Below, piece by piece: positions 63,023-64,000 of a stretch of 64,000 bases of DNA. Within the stretch, counting starts at the first letter, position 1; each line of letters begins with the position of its first letter. The DNA is from Anisakis pegreffii (Eukaryota; Nematoda; Chromadorea; Rhabditida; Anisakidae), in contig JAPYMA010000682.1 in assembly GCA_035041965.1 (NCBI GenBank), positions 147,904 to 211,903 on the forward strand, in the 5' to 3' direction. The notes beneath the pieces were generated by a model that saw only the letters and a list, made by a program, of their open reading frames with translations, had not been told where the DNA came from and ran no database searches. A program made the position numbers and the translations under genes.

Positions 63023-64000
63023 AATTCACGATGACAATAATGACGAACAGCAAACTTGCATCATAAATCGCCGTTTAACTCTCCTCTGCTCACTATTCAG
63101 TAAACTTTTCCATAACTTTTGAATGGATCAAAAGCAAGTTCGTGGGTGGAATGAATCTGCAAAAATTACTCAGTTGCAAGGGAGCAGTAAGCGGAGATAG
63201 GGTTGAGAATAAAAACTGTCGATATTGATAGTAAATGCAGAAATCTGACAATTTCTTTCGACATTAATCAATTGAAAGTTTATTGCAAATATTGGTTTGC
63301 CTTTTTTACGGTTACTAAAAACACGGAACAATCACTGCTTTGTTCCTTACAATTACATTTGGAATTCATGATGAGACTGTGCAATTTCAAATAAGAGAAC
63401 GAATCAATGGCAAAATGATGAGATATTATGACTGATACACAAATTATTTACATCATTATTTATAAGTTTGATAACTCAGAAAAAGTTCACGTATGACAAC
63501 ACCACAAATGGTCATTTAGGCCGTTGAATGCAACGTTTGAATGAAGCATGCAGTCACGCCCAACCAAAACGAGCCCTAAAAGCTGGTAGTGCTGCCGATT
63601 GATGGCCATCAGCAGACTGTGACTCCATGTTGGTAGTTTCGATACGGCACTCAGTTTTTTACTGCAATAAATTTAGATGCGTAATCTTTTCTGTGCATGA
63701 TCTCCACTTTATTGACCAGTTATATACAATCACAGCAAATGTGATTTGTCTGTAATACTGGCACTGGATTACCAACTTATTACTTCAATTTATTCGGTTT
63801 CTGATTTTGAATGCTCATCGTATTTGAGAATGTTCTGTCTGATTCATTGCTCTCTATTGTATTTTGTTCAACGATATATCATAATTCATTGCAACGAGAC
63901 TATCTTCGTTTCGAATATTGTTATAATAGCGAACGAAATTAATTCTCTTCTGACTAAGCCTATCAAATAACTTCACAATTAAAACTTTTCACTATCTACA

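Larger units (their letters stand above)
56216..64000. other. upstream region of pros-1; no supported gene
   Basis: Nearly 8 kb without a recognisable gene. It holds several trinucleotide repeats (annotated separately) and short coding-looking islands on the minus strand near 59695-59760 and 61554-61673. A GGGCGTGGTC GC-box-like motif lies near 61850. A long frame at 57106-57600 is produced by the AAT repeat. The position suggests distal control elements of the developmental gene, but nothing in the sequence proves it. Confidence 0.45.

Overview
The window reads as nuclear DNA from a rhabditid-type nematode. It is AT-rich and the genes have many short introns with mostly TTTCAG-like acceptors. 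Short splice-acceptor-to-ATG leaders suggest spliced-leader trans-splicing. It carries a nematode-type VWA plus C-type-lectin family and a prospero homologue whose C-terminus resembles the C. elegans protein. I cannot name the species. All gene models below were joined by hand from open frames, splice-site consensus and phase agreement.

Layout: (1) 1.15-2.42 kb, plus strand: a complete four-exon FAIM gene (180 aa). (2) 4.8-33.0 kb, plus strand: three secreted VWA/C-type-lectin paralogues A, B and C at 4829-7905 (383 aa), 11742-16640 (561 aa) and 27355-32974 (603 aa). A has one VWA domain; B and C have two. Exon sizes and phases over the shared part are nearly identical. Extended GATA sites (TCTTATCAGT) lie upstream of A and B. 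(3) 17.6-22.5 kb, between B and C: a 4.8-kb satellite array of diverged monomers of about 162, 189 and 227 bp. To its right lie a truncated RTE-type LINE 3' end and a perfect 35-bp inverted repeat with a 4-nt loop. (4) 37.4-40.6 kb, minus strand: a glycosyltransferase family 14 (core-2/I-branching type) gene, complete at the 3' end with an unresolved 5' end. (5) 47.6-56.2 kb, minus strand: a 12-exon prospero homologue (720 aa from its best start) with an intact homeo-Prospero domain. (6) 56.2-64 kb: sparse DNA with microsatellites and a few short coding-looking islands, possibly the distal regulatory region of the prospero gene.

Functionally the window mixes housekeeping and developmental genes (FAIM, prospero, a Golgi glycosyltransferase) with a locally expanding family of secreted, probably gut-expressed lectin-like proteins. 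The most unusual observations are: the satellite between the lectin paralogues, whose monomers keep a readable frame; the erosion of metal-binding residues in the VWA domains; a missing conserved lectin cysteine in paralogue C; GC-AG introns and AAG-ending introns; and the perfect hairpin abutting the LINE fragment.
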